NCBI RefSeq assembly: GCF_016406105.1
Contig: NZ_CP066308.1
Coordinates: forward strand, 2,329,501-2,393,500
DNA length: 64,000 bases
DNA from: Brevibacillus composti
Lineage (GTDB): Bacteria; Bacillota; Bacilli; Brevibacillales; Brevibacillaceae
Direction: 5' to 3'
The translations under genes and the position numbers were made by a program. The notes beneath the pieces are model-generated. The model made no database searches. It was not told the DNA's origin and worked only from the letters and a program-made list of their open reading frames with translations. Position 1 is the stretch's first letter; each line of letters starts with the position of its first letter. Shown here piece after piece: positions 8,316 to 15,930 of the stretch.

Positions 8316-8582
8316 GGATTTCATCCTTTCTGTCAACCGCTTTTCTATTTTTGCCTTCTCACCTATTACGGTTCTCGCTGGCAAAAGTAACATGTATTTC
8401 CATAGGGAGGAGCGTATCCGTATCTGACGCACGAACACCCCGCTTCCCAGAGGCGGGAGAAAACGAGGTCGCTCGGGTCAGGGTTCGTCGCCGAGAATAA
8501 CCATTCGGCAAATATTGCCACCAGTCTACCACAGCGGTGTGCGAACGACAAGAACGAGGCGACCCATCATCCGCTGCGAGCC
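8316..8582. other. Intergenic, no gene seen
   Basis: This is a 267-base gap between the NCS2 permease and the DUF418 gene, both on the minus strand. It presumably holds the 3' end of one transcript and the start of the other. No stem followed by a T run, no clear promoter and no small ORF with a good ribosome site was found. Confidence 0.5.
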
Positions 8583-9869
8583 TCATGATTCCAGCTCTTG
8601 TGACAGGTTCGATCGCCTCGACCGCAATGCTTTTTCCATCAACATGCTGATCAGCACCCCCATCAGCAGGCCATTGCTCACGAGCGGGGTCAGATACGGC
8701 GGCAGCAGTGAGAAGAACGACGCCGGGAGAAACATCGTACCCGTCCCAAACATCAACGCCACTCCGACGATAAACATCTGCCTTTCATCCAAGCCGCCTT
8801 TTACAACTTCCCGCACTCCCATGCCCAGCATATTGGCAAATGACAAAAAGACAGCGGCATATCCGACCGATACCGGTATCGAAGCAAACAGAGCGGTGAC
8901 GGACGGGAACAGGCTCATGAGCATCACCGCCAGACTCCCCAGGATAAAGGGCAGCCTTTCCTTGATCCGGGTGGTGAGGATAAATCCGGCCGTATAGGAG
9001 AGCGGGACGAAGCCGACTGTGGAAAAGAGGGTGGACAACAGCTGGCTTACCCCCATCCAAAGTCCGGAGCGGTTGGCATTGGCCTTCTCTTTTGGCTGCA
9101 CCACCTGTTCGACCGCTTCCAGACTGGCAATCAAATTGCTGAACAGCAGGAGCGTGACGATCATCGACGTCAGGATAATCCCGCTGTTCCACTGGGGCCA
9201 TCCCCAGGCGAGCAGTTCGGGAAAGGAAAGGAGGCTGCCGCTTGCGCCCTCCGCAGGCTTGTAGAGACCTGCCACGGCGAAGAGAATCCATCCAAACAGG
9301 ATCGCAATCAGCACAGAGTAACTGCGGAGCAGCGCGACGGATGTGCGGGCGAAAAGCAGCGCGACGAGCAATGTCGCCAGCGAGATCAGCGTCCCGATGC
9401 CCGAGCCGCTCTCCTCTCCCGTCATCAGAATCCCGTTCAGAAAAGGACCGCTCATCTGAACTACGAGCAAAATGAAATACATCCCGATCACGGTCGGCGA
9501 AAACCAGCGGCGTATCGCATTCATCCACCCAAAAGCTCCCGCCGCTACAAAGATCAGACCGCTCGCGAAAAGACCCATCCCCAATGCCGGCAGCACTTCC
9601 GCTTGCCCGATCCCCATCGCGGGGCCGAGTGACGCGAAAAGGAGAAATACCCCCCACCACAAGACTGCCGGCCCCTCCATGATCGGCATCCGATGCCCCC
9701 AGGTCACCTGGAACAGCGAGACCAATCCAAGCACAAACAGGGTTCTCTGGACGAAATCAGCGGTCTCAGCGGGCGTCATCCCATACGCCTGTCCAATCGC
9801 CAAGGGCGCGACAACCGAACCGGCGAGAATGAACATGGTCCACTGAACGGCTGAGAAGAAGACACGCAT
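8583..9869 (-). CDS. NCS2 family nucleobase permease (uracil/xanthine type)
   Basis: This is a proton or sodium symporter for a nucleobase, with 12-14 TM segments over about 428 residues. Hydrophobic segments and the PIMEGPAVLWWG-type N-terminal block fit the uracil/xanthine permease family (PbuX, PyrP, UraA). The start was put at the ATG of MRVFF (9869) with a G-rich site ahead; an earlier codon at 9887 is possible. It lies downstream of the 5-oxoprolinase genes on the same strand, but a terminator-like hairpin separates them, so it may be its own unit. Substrate is not decidable by eye. Confidence 0.8.
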   Translation of the reverse strand: MRVFFSAVQWTMFILAGSVVAPLAIGQAYGMTPAETADFVQRTLFVLGLVSLFQVTWGHRMPIMEGPAVLWWGVFLLFASLGPAMGIGQAEVLPALGMGLFASGLIFVAAGAFGWMNAIRRWFSPTVIGMYFILLVVQMSGPFLNGILMTGEESGSGIGTLISLATLLVALLFARTSVALLRSYSVLIAILFGWILFAVAGLYKPAEGASGSLLSFPELLAWGWPQWNSGIILTSMIVTLLLFSNLIASLEAVEQVVQPKEKANANRSGLWMGVSQLLSTLFSTVGFVPLSYTAGFILTTRIKERLPFILGSLAVMLMSLFPSVTALFASIPVSVGYAAVFLSFANMLGMGVREVVKGGLDERQMFIVGVALMFGTGTMFLPASFFSLLPPYLTPLVSNGLLMGVLISMLMEKALRSRRSNLSQELES

Positions 9870-9911
9870 TTCCCTACCCCCTACCATCTCTGTATCAAAC
9901 GGAAAAGAAAA

Positions 9912-9946
9912 AGAAAAGAGACCGCAGAAAAAATCGATTCTGCGGT
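9912..9946 (-). terminator. Terminator after the pxp/NRAMP operon
   Basis: The stem ACCGCAGA / TCTGCGGT (9921-9946) is followed on the minus strand by a pyrimidine-rich CTCTTTTCTTTTTC run. It lies just behind the NRAMP-like gene. Confidence 0.65.
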
Positions 9947-9968
9947 ACAGTACGGACCGTTTAGCCCG

Positions 9969-11156
9969 TCAAGTGAAGAGCTTTGGCAGTTCTTTAAACA
10001 GCGTATAGACTCCCATGATCGCCATCGAGACGACGACCACCCCGCCGAAAATCGTCATCCAGAGCGGGTGCTTGTAATCTCCGACGATGTTTTTCCGGTA
10101 GGCGGCCACCAGAATCACGCCGAGCGTCAAGGGCAGAATCAGTCCGTTCAGCGCTCCCACCAGCACGAGGATTTTCACCGGACGGCCGACGAGCAGAAAG
10201 ACAAGCGTAGATAGCGCAATAAATCCGACGATCACATATCTGTAATTCTTTTCAATCTTGTGGTGGAAAGTACGGATAAAGGAAACCGAGGTATACGCAC
10301 AACCGATCACCGAAGTGATGGCTGCTGCCCACATGACGATGCCAAAAATTTTGTAACCGATTTCACCAGCCGATAGCTGAAAGACAGATGCCGGGGGATT
10401 TGCCGGATCCAGCTTCAACCCCTGCGCAACTACGCCCAGGGCAGCCAGGAACAGGAAGATCCGCATAATCGAAGCGATCGCGATCCCGGAGACCGAGCTT
10501 CTGGTCACTTCCGGCAGCGCGCCGATCCCTTTGACACCGGCATCCAGCAGGCGATGCCCGCCGGCAAAGGTAATGTATCCTCCGACTGTACCGCCGACCA
10601 GCGTCACGATGGCCAGCACATCGATCGTATCAGGGACGAACGACTTGATGACGGCCTCCCCGACAGGCGGTGCAGAGGTTACTGCTACATACAAGGTTAA
10701 CAGGATCATGACAAAGCCCATCAATTGGGCAAAGCGGTCCATCATCTTGCCCGCTTCACGGACCAGAAAGATGCCGATGGCGATAAGGGCACTGACCAAA
10801 GCACCGGTCTCCGGGGTGGTGCCAAACAGGACATTCAGCCCCAGGCCTGCACCCGCGACGTTCCCGATATTAAAGGCGAGTCCCCCCATCACGACCAGTA
10901 CAGCGACGAGATACCCCATACCCGGGACGACCAGATTCGCAATATCCTGTGCTCTTCTCTCCGAGACGGCGATGATTCGCCACACGTTCATCTGCGCTCC
11001 AATATCCAGCACAATCGACATCAAGATTACAAAGCCAAAACTGGCCGCCAATTTCTCCGTAAAAAATGTAGTCTGCGTCAGAAAGCCAGGGCCAATTGCC
11101 GATGTCGCCATTAAAAAGGCTGCCCCCAACAGGAGGCTCCATTTCGTAGCCTTCAC
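9969..11156 (-). CDS. NRAMP-like transporter (YcsG type) of the 5-oxoprolinase operon
   Basis: This is a 395-residue polytopic membrane protein that starts with a GTG behind GGGGAG. The N-terminal GPGFL motif and the overall pattern place it in the NRAMP superfamily. The B. subtilis counterpart, ycsG, sits in the same operon as ycsF and kipI/kipA. The classical DPGN metal-binding motif of true Mn2+ transporters is not obvious in TM1, where the sequence is IGPGFL. A substrate other than a divalent metal is therefore plausible, perhaps 5-oxoproline or a related compound given the neighbours. That substrate is inference. Confidence 0.8.
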   Translation of the reverse strand: MKATKWSLLLGAAFLMATSAIGPGFLTQTTFFTEKLAASFGFVILMSIVLDIGAQMNVWRIIAVSERRAQDIANLVVPGMGYLVAVLVVMGGLAFNIGNVAGAGLGLNVLFGTTPETGALVSALIAIGIFLVREAGKMMDRFAQLMGFVMILLTLYVAVTSAPPVGEAVIKSFVPDTIDVLAIVTLVGGTVGGYITFAGGHRLLDAGVKGIGALPEVTRSSVSGIAIASIMRIFLFLAALGVVAQGLKLDPANPPASVFQLSAGEIGYKIFGIVMWAAAITSVIGCAYTSVSFIRTFHHKIEKNYRYVIVGFIALSTLVFLLVGRPVKILVLVGALNGLILPLTLGVILVAAYRKNIVGDYKHPLWMTIFGGVVVVSMAIMGVYTLFKELPKLFT

Positions 11157-11226
11157 AATTGATTTCTCCCCTCATTCTGTTACTTTCATTCCAGGTGTTG
11201 ATCCTTGCACGAGAACGGGCGCTTCC

Positions 11227-11991
11227 TTACCCCCCCATAGGCTGAACGACGATGCCAGCTGCCTCCAGCGACGCGCGAATGCGCCGTGCAAAAGCCAGTG
11301 CGTGGGGACCATCGCCGTGAATGCAAATCGTCTCGGCCGCAATGTCGATATCCTTCGCTTGCCGGGTCATCACCTTTCCTTCTTTGACCATGCGGATGAC
11401 CTGGCTCGCGGCCACCTCCTCGTCCGTGATCAGCGCATCCGGCTGCGAGCGGGAGGTGAGTGTTCCGTCTTGCTGATATGTCCGGTCTGCGAACACCTCG
11501 CTCTTTACCCGCAAGCCAGCCTTTTTCCCCATTTCGATCAATTGGCTGCCTGCCAACCCTACCAAAATGAGCTCCGGATTTACGCGATAGACCGCTTCTG
11601 CAATGCCCTCCGCCAGCTTTCCATCCACTGCAGCCATATTGTACAGGGCCCCATGCGGCTTCACATGCTGCATGACGCCTCCTTCGGCTCGGACGAAGGC
11701 GTGCAGCGCACCGATCTGGTAGACCACGTATTCATAGGCTTCTTGTGGCGAGATGGCCATATTGCGCCGGCCAAAGCCTTGCAAATCCGGCAGGCCGGGA
11801 TGGGCGCCGATGGCTACTTCATGGTCCAAGGCTCGTCTTACTGTTTTTTTCATGGTAGCCGGATCGCCCGCATGAAAGCCGCAAGCGATGTTGACAGAGG
11901 TGATATACGGCAGGATGGCTTCATCATTTCCGATGCGGTAGGCACCGAAGCTCTCCCCCATGTCACAGTTCAAGTCCACTTGATACAACAT
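11227..11991 (-). CDS. pxpA: 5-oxoprolinase subunit A (LamB/YcsF family)
   Basis: PxpA works with PxpB and PxpC to hydrolyse 5-oxoproline (pyroglutamate) to glutamate using ATP, clearing a spontaneous breakdown product of glutamine. The 254-residue protein opens with the family signature NCDMGESFG and then [11 protein letters not shown], with [13 protein letters not shown] further on. The ATG has GGAGG upstream. It lies 15 bases after pxpC in the order iclR-pxpB-pxpC-pxpA, which is strong context support. Confidence 0.93.
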   Translation of the reverse strand: MLYQVDLNCDMGESFGAYRIGNDEAILPYITSVNIACGFHAGDPATMKKTVRRALDHEVAIGAHPGLPDLQGFGRRNMAISPQEAYEYVVYQIGALHAFVRAEGGVMQHVKPHGALYNMAAVDGKLAEGIAEAVYRVNPELILVGLAGSQLIEMGKKAGLRVKSEVFADRTYQQDGTLTSRSQPDALITDEEVAASQVIRMVKEGKVMTRQAKDIDIAAETICIHGDGPHALAFARRIRASLEAAGIVVQPMGG

Positions 11992-12006
11992 GATCGTACG
12001 TACCTC

Positions 12007-13014
12007 CTACATGTATTTGAGTTGAATGCCCAGTTTGGCTTGCCAGATCAGCTGCTCTCTTTCGAAAAGAAGTCTTTCCGCCTCCGCGTGAGTGACCTCC
12101 CGGAAATGAATCAGGTCCCCGGGCTTGGTCTGGGCGATGATAGGCAAATCGACGCTGATGATTTGCGCGATCTTGGGATAGCCTCCTGTCGTCTGCCGGT
12201 CTGCGAGCAGGACGATGGGATTTCCTTCCGCCGGCACCTGTACGGTGCCGAAGGTGACAGCCTCGGAGATCAGCTCCTGGTTGGGATGGGTCCGCTCCAG
12301 CGTATTCCCTTCCAACCGGTAGCCCATCCGGTCGGACTGGGAGCTGACGCGGAATGGTTTGGCAAAAAAGTTTGCTCTGCTTTCCTCTGTAAACCAGTCA
12401 AACTGGTTGCCTCTCAGCACGCGAATCGTCGGCCTGGCGTCATAGCGGGGAAATAGCTCCGAGGCGATGCTCCACTCGGGTGCAAAGAACGGCTCTCCCC
12501 CTGCCTGTTTTTGCAGGGAAGCAAATAATCGCTGCGCTTGTGCCGGAGGGTTGTCCGCCGCGAGCTCGTCCCCCTTTTGCAGGGCACGTCCCTGGTACCC
12601 CCCGATTCCTGCCCGGAGGTATGTGGAACGGCTCTCCATCACAGGCGTTACGCGAAACCCGCCCGCGATCGCGAGGTACGCACGGGCTCCCTCCCTGCTG
12701 CCTCCAAACTGGATACAGGCGCCTTTGCGAACCCAGACCGGCTTCCACAAGGGGAGCGGCCGATCCTCGACGAGCGGTCTCATATCGGCGCCGCAAATGG
12801 CCAAAAGCGAATCCTCCAGCACCTCCCAAGTATCGCCCCGCAGGCTCATTTCGACAGTGGCCTCATGCCCCTCATTTCCCACCAGCAGATTGGCGATCCG
12901 ATGGGCAAACGGGTCCATCACGCCGCTGACGATGACACCATGCTTCTGATAACCGGTCCTGCCCCCATCCTGGATGCTGGAGAGCAAACCGGGACGAATC
13001 ACTCTGAGCTTCAC
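12007..13014 (-). CDS. pxpC: 5-oxoprolinase subunit C (KipA-like)
   Basis: This 335-residue biotin-dependent-carboxyltransferase-like protein is the partner of PxpB. It begins with the typical segment around PGLLSSIQDGGR, followed by GVMDPFAHRIAN. The GTG start overlaps the pxpB stop (GTGA), with GGAGG seven bases ahead, so translation is coupled. The B. subtilis homologue KipA was first described as countering KipI, the inhibitor of sporulation kinase KinA; the pair is now known mainly as 5-oxoprolinase. Confidence 0.93.
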   Translation of the reverse strand: MKLRVIRPGLLSSIQDGGRTGYQKHGVIVSGVMDPFAHRIANLLVGNEGHEATVEMSLRGDTWEVLEDSLLAICGADMRPLVEDRPLPLWKPVWVRKGACIQFGGSREGARAYLAIAGGFRVTPVMESRSTYLRAGIGGYQGRALQKGDELAADNPPAQAQRLFASLQKQAGGEPFFAPEWSIASELFPRYDARPTIRVLRGNQFDWFTEESRANFFAKPFRVSSQSDRMGYRLEGNTLERTHPNQELISEAVTFGTVQVPAEGNPIVLLADRQTTGGYPKIAQIISVDLPIIAQTKPGDLIHFREVTHAEAERLLFEREQLIWQAKLGIQLKYM

Positions 13015-13727
13015 GACTCTTCCTCCTTATATGCGTCGTAGGCTTCTTTGGAGATCGGCACGAATCGCACGAAATCTCCCGCTTGCAGCAAACTGGGAGG
13101 ATTGCGGTCGGGGCGAAACAGGCTGACGGGCGTCCGCCCGATAATTTGCCATCCGCCTGGTGTCTCCAGCGGATAGATCCCCGTCTGCTTGCCGGCGATC
13201 CCGACAGAGCCTTTGGGAATGCGCAGACGCGGACTTTTCTTTCGCGGAGTGGCGATCTTCTCGGACATGCCGCCGATATAGGGGAAGCCGGGGGCGAAGC
13301 CGATCATAAAGACTTGATAGCGCCCCTCTGCGTGGATGCGGATGACCTCCTCCTCGCTGATCTGGTGGTAAGCGGCTACTTCCGCCAGATCGGGGCCCAG
13401 CTCGCCGCCGTACAAGACCGGGATTTCCACCGTTTTTCCAGCGGCGGGCAGTATGTCGGCAGACTGCGCCAGCGCATCGCTCACAAGCTGCTTGACCAGC
13501 TCATAGGGCGACGACCGGTAGCCGTCCGTTTCTGCGATCTCGAATGGATCGTAAAAGATCGTAACCGTGGTGTAGGCGGGGACGTATTCGATCATACCCG
13601 GGATGGGATGCTGATCCATCCAGGCGGCGAATCTGCGTACCTGCTCATGCGTCTCCTGGCTGATGACCGTGCCAAATCGGATGATGATCGCCTGTTCGCC
13701 CAGCGGTTCCATGCACACGTCCATCAT
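13011..13727 (-). CDS. pxpB: 5-oxoprolinase subunit B (KipI-like)
   Basis: This 238-residue PxpB/KipI protein has the cyclophilin-like carboxyltransferase domain 1 fold. Visible family blocks are PLGEQAIIIRFG near the start, then GFAPGFPYIGG, and TPRKKSPRLRIPKGSVGIAG near the C-terminus. The ATG overlaps the iclR stop by four bases and the gene's own stop overlaps the pxpC start by four, so three genes are translationally coupled. In B. subtilis the equivalent protein can also inhibit KinA; whether this one does is not visible. Confidence 0.93.
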   Translation of the reverse strand: MMDVCMEPLGEQAIIIRFGTVISQETHEQVRRFAAWMDQHPIPGMIEYVPAYTTVTIFYDPFEIAETDGYRSSPYELVKQLVSDALAQSADILPAAGKTVEIPVLYGGELGPDLAEVAAYHQISEEEVIRIHAEGRYQVFMIGFAPGFPYIGGMSEKIATPRKKSPRLRIPKGSVGIAGKQTGIYPLETPGGWQIIGRTPVSLFRPDRNPPSLLQAGDFVRFVPISKEAYDAYKEEES

Positions 13728-14506
13728 GAGTCTCCCCCTTTCCTGCTGCTTGGTTCATGCCAGCCCAGCTGTCGCGATATTTCCTCTGCGGCATCGACGG
13801 TTTTTCGGGCGAGCAAAGGAATCTGTTCTTCCCCATAGCGATTGGAGGGTCCGACGATGCTGATTCCGGCGATGAGCCGGTCCTTGTGGTCGTAGATGGG
13901 GGCGCCGACAGCCGACGTGTAGTTATACAGCTCGGAGTGGCTGACGGTGTAGCCCTTCCGCTTCGAGTCTTCGAGAACGGCGCGCAGCGTATCCAGGTCG
14001 GTGATCGTCTCACTTGCGATCGGCTCCAGCCGTACTTTCGACAGGTACTCTTCCTGTTCTGCCTGCGGAATAAATGTGAGCAGCACCCGCGGACAAGCCC
14101 CGGCGTACAGCGGCGCCCGCCTCCCGATCGCCGTATATACTCGGACCGGTTCCTTGGTATCTACTTTTTCCACATAGATGGCTTCCTCCCCGTCGCGGAC
14201 GATCAGGTTGACGGCTTCGCCGATCTCCTCGTTTAGCCGCTTCATCACCGGCAGTGCGACTCGCCGGATATCCAACCGTTCGGAAACGGCTTGACCATAT
14301 TGTAATAAACCGAGGCCCAGCTCAAACGCTCCCTCAGCGGTTCGCCGGAGGAATCCCCCCTCCTCCAGAGACAGCAGCATGCGGTAGACGGAGGTCTTCG
14401 GTTGACCCGAGAGACGGACGGCTTCCGGCAGTGTCAACTGAGGATGTGTCAGGAACAGCTGAAGCAATTCCATCGCTTTGATGACGGTGCGGTTTGTTTC
14501 GGACAA
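13724..14506 (-). CDS. IclR-family regulator of the 5-oxoprolinase operon
   Basis: This is a 260-residue regulator with a winged helix-turn-helix in the first 70 residues (LPEAVRLSGQPKTSVYRML) and an IclR effector domain over the rest, ending near the EEISRQLG block. The start is TTG, five bases behind GGAGGGAG; no ATG fits. It is the first gene of the operon and is the positional counterpart of B. subtilis kipR. A palindrome lies between its promoter and its ribosome site, so it probably represses itself and the pxp genes, with relief by 5-oxoproline or a related signal (inference). Confidence 0.88.
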   Translation of the reverse strand: MSETNRTVIKAMELLQLFLTHPQLTLPEAVRLSGQPKTSVYRMLLSLEEGGFLRRTAEGAFELGLGLLQYGQAVSERLDIRRVALPVMKRLNEEIGEAVNLIVRDGEEAIYVEKVDTKEPVRVYTAIGRRAPLYAGACPRVLLTFIPQAEQEEYLSKVRLEPIASETITDLDTLRAVLEDSKRKGYTVSHSELYNYTSAVGAPIYDHKDRLIAGISIVGPSNRYGEEQIPLLARKTVDAAEEISRQLGWHEPSSRKGGDS

Positions 14507-14518
14507 TGCACTCCCTCC

Positions 14519-14544
14519 GTTCCGAATATCGGAACTACTGTTCC
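14519..14544 (-). promoter_or_regulatory. Predicted IclR operator
   Basis: A 17-bp perfect palindrome GTTCCGAATATCGGAAC (14519-14535) is followed by a further half site, giving GGAAC-TACT-GTTCC (14531-14544). The three GTTCC/GGAAC half sites lie between the predicted -10 and the ribosome site of the iclR gene, where a bound repressor would block transcription. Confidence 0.7.
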
Positions 14545-14565
14545 AAATCTGTTAATTATAATCCC

Positions 14566-14593
14566 ATTATAACGATTTCTAATTCCTTTACAA
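14566..14593 (-). promoter_or_regulatory. Predicted promoter of iclR-pxpBCA
   Basis: On the minus strand, TTGTAA (14593-14588) and TATAAT (14571-14566) are separated by 16 bases. A second TATAAT-like box lies a few bases nearer the gene. Confidence 0.6.
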
Positions 14594-14670
14594 TCCCGAA
14601 TTTTCAAATTGTTCATCTGCCGGCGGTTCGCTGTTTGAACGGTCTTCAACCGATTCAGCGCCCATTTATA

Positions 14671-14705
14671 ATAAAAAGGCTCCGCCAGGGCGTTGGCGAA
14701 GCCTT
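14671..14705 (-). terminator. Terminator after the ATP-grasp gene
   Basis: The stem AAGGCTTCGCCA / TGGCGGAGCCTT (with a mismatch) ends in a T run on the minus strand, about 40 bases past the ATP-grasp stop codon. Confidence 0.8.
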
Positions 14706-14744
14706 CGTTTACTATGGTCTCGATTCGTAGCAGGCTGCTTCGTT

Positions 14745-15434
14745 CTAGCTGCTGCGATGGCCGATGATCTGGCGGTACATCCGCCGATCCGGCAGTTTTT
14801 GAAACAGGGAGATGGCCGGTCGGAAATTGGCTTCGATGATCCAGGGGTGGCCGCTTACATCAATCCCCACATCGAGCCCGACCATGCGCAGCGTGGGATA
14901 TTTTTTCCCCAGCCGATACCCCACGGTCAGGGCGAGTTCCTGGAGCGTCTCCCGCAGCTCCGGGACCACCTGGCAGTTTGATTGGGCCAGCGCCGTCCCG
15001 AGCGGCAGCACTTTTCCTCTGCTCCTCGCTACATTGGTGACGATGTAGCCCGGGCCGGCCAGCTTCGCCAGCCAACCGGTGACGACCCACGGCTGCCCCT
15101 TCTTCCGCTGAATCATCACCCTGACATCAAACGGCCGACCCTGAATCTGTCCGAGCGACAGGTACGGTTGAATCAGGTAGGGCTTGGGTCGAAACAGGGA
15201 TCGGATATACGCCACAGCCGCTGTTCTGCCGTCCAGCGTTTTTTTTCCGCTGCCGGAATGGACCAGAAATTTCTCGTCCTCCAGCTGTGTCAGTTTGATG
15301 ATCCCGGCACCACCTCCGCCTCCGGATGGCTTCAGGATAACCGCGCCGTATTTCTCCAAATGCGACCACAGCGCCTCCGGACTGAAGCGGACCGTATCCG
15401 GCAGATAGGGGTGCAGCTTTTCGTCCTGAAGCAA
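14745..15434 (-). CDS. ATP-grasp protein of the YheC/YheD family
   Basis: The family was first described as endospore coat-associated. At least 229 residues are visible. The ATP-grasp features are a glycine-rich loop (KPSGGGGGAGIIKL), a central PFDVRVMIQR block and a C-terminal metal site (WIIEANFRPAISLF). The start is uncertain. TTG at 15434 is given, but the frame is open upstream and the preceding residues (PPNVGKWSKH) look like family sequence. A start overlapping the panD stop, for example ATA at 15476 right behind GGGGGGGAAAG, would make it about 14 residues longer. It directly follows a panD paralogue, which suggests co-transcription. Confidence 0.8.
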   Translation of the reverse strand: MLQDEKLHPYLPDTVRFSPEALWSHLEKYGAVILKPSGGGGGAGIIKLTQLEDEKFLVHSGSGKKTLDGRTAAVAYIRSLFRPKPYLIQPYLSLGQIQGRPFDVRVMIQRKKGQPWVVTGWLAKLAGPGYIVTNVARSRGKVLPLGTALAQSNCQVVPELRETLQELALTVGYRLGKKYPTLRMVGLDVGIDVSGHPWIIEANFRPAISLFQKLPDRRMYRQIIGHRSS

Positions 15435-15472
15435 GACCAGATGCTTGCTCCATTTTCCGACATTTGGCGGCT

Positions 15473-15865
15473 TTATGGACTTTCCCCCCCATTGGTAATC
15501 AGATGATGCTCCTGGATTCCGGTGATGCGGTTCTCGCCGTCGACAAACACGACTCGCGGAACCAATTGGCTTGCTTCCTCCTCCGTGAACATTCCCATGC
15601 TTAGGATGATGACGATATCACCAGGCTGAAACAGATGGGCGGGCGGCCCGTTCAGACAGATTTTCCCGGAGCCCTCCGGTGCCGGGAGCGCGTAGGTTTT
15701 CCAGCGTGTCGCATTGCGCAGGCTGGTGATTTGCACCATCTCATAGGGCAAAATATTGGCTTCCTTCATCAATTTGCTGTCAATCGTGATACTCCCTACG
15801 TAATCCAGCTCGGCCTGGGTGACGGTAGCACGATGAATCTTACCCTTGCACATATGTCTCAGCAT
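15473..15865 (-). CDS. panD: Aspartate 1-decarboxylase, divergent second copy
   Basis: PanD makes beta-alanine from aspartate for pantothenate synthesis and works by self-cleavage to a pyruvoyl group. This copy has 130 residues. KIHRATVT is at 9-16 and the cleavage site G24-S25 sits within YVGSITID, so processing should be possible. K9, the TRWKTY arginine and the tyrosine are retained, but the usual NGAAAR block is NGPPAH here. Another, canonical panD lies in the panBCD operon at 49.4 kb. The start was set at the ATG of MLRHM, by analogy with the other copy. It probably forms one transcript with the ATP-grasp gene. Confidence 0.85.
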   Translation of the reverse strand: MLRHMCKGKIHRATVTQAELDYVGSITIDSKLMKEANILPYEMVQITSLRNATRWKTYALPAPEGSGKICLNGPPAHLFQPGDIVIILSMGMFTEEEASQLVPRVVFVDGENRITGIQEHHLITNGGESP

Positions 15866-15930
15866 TTCGTGATTTCTTCCCCTTTCCAAACACCTCTTCA
15901 GGGCAGTTTATGTCTGGACGTCTGTCCATG

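Noticed and set aside
8359-8586. A 75-codon minus-strand ORF in the gap after the NCS2 permease
   Set aside because: There is no ribosome site and the sequence is arginine- and serine-rich noise.
10531-12456. A 641-codon plus-strand frame across the NRAMP-like, pxpA and pxpC genes
   Set aside because: It crosses three well-identified minus-strand genes and their gaps, with no ribosome site or motif.
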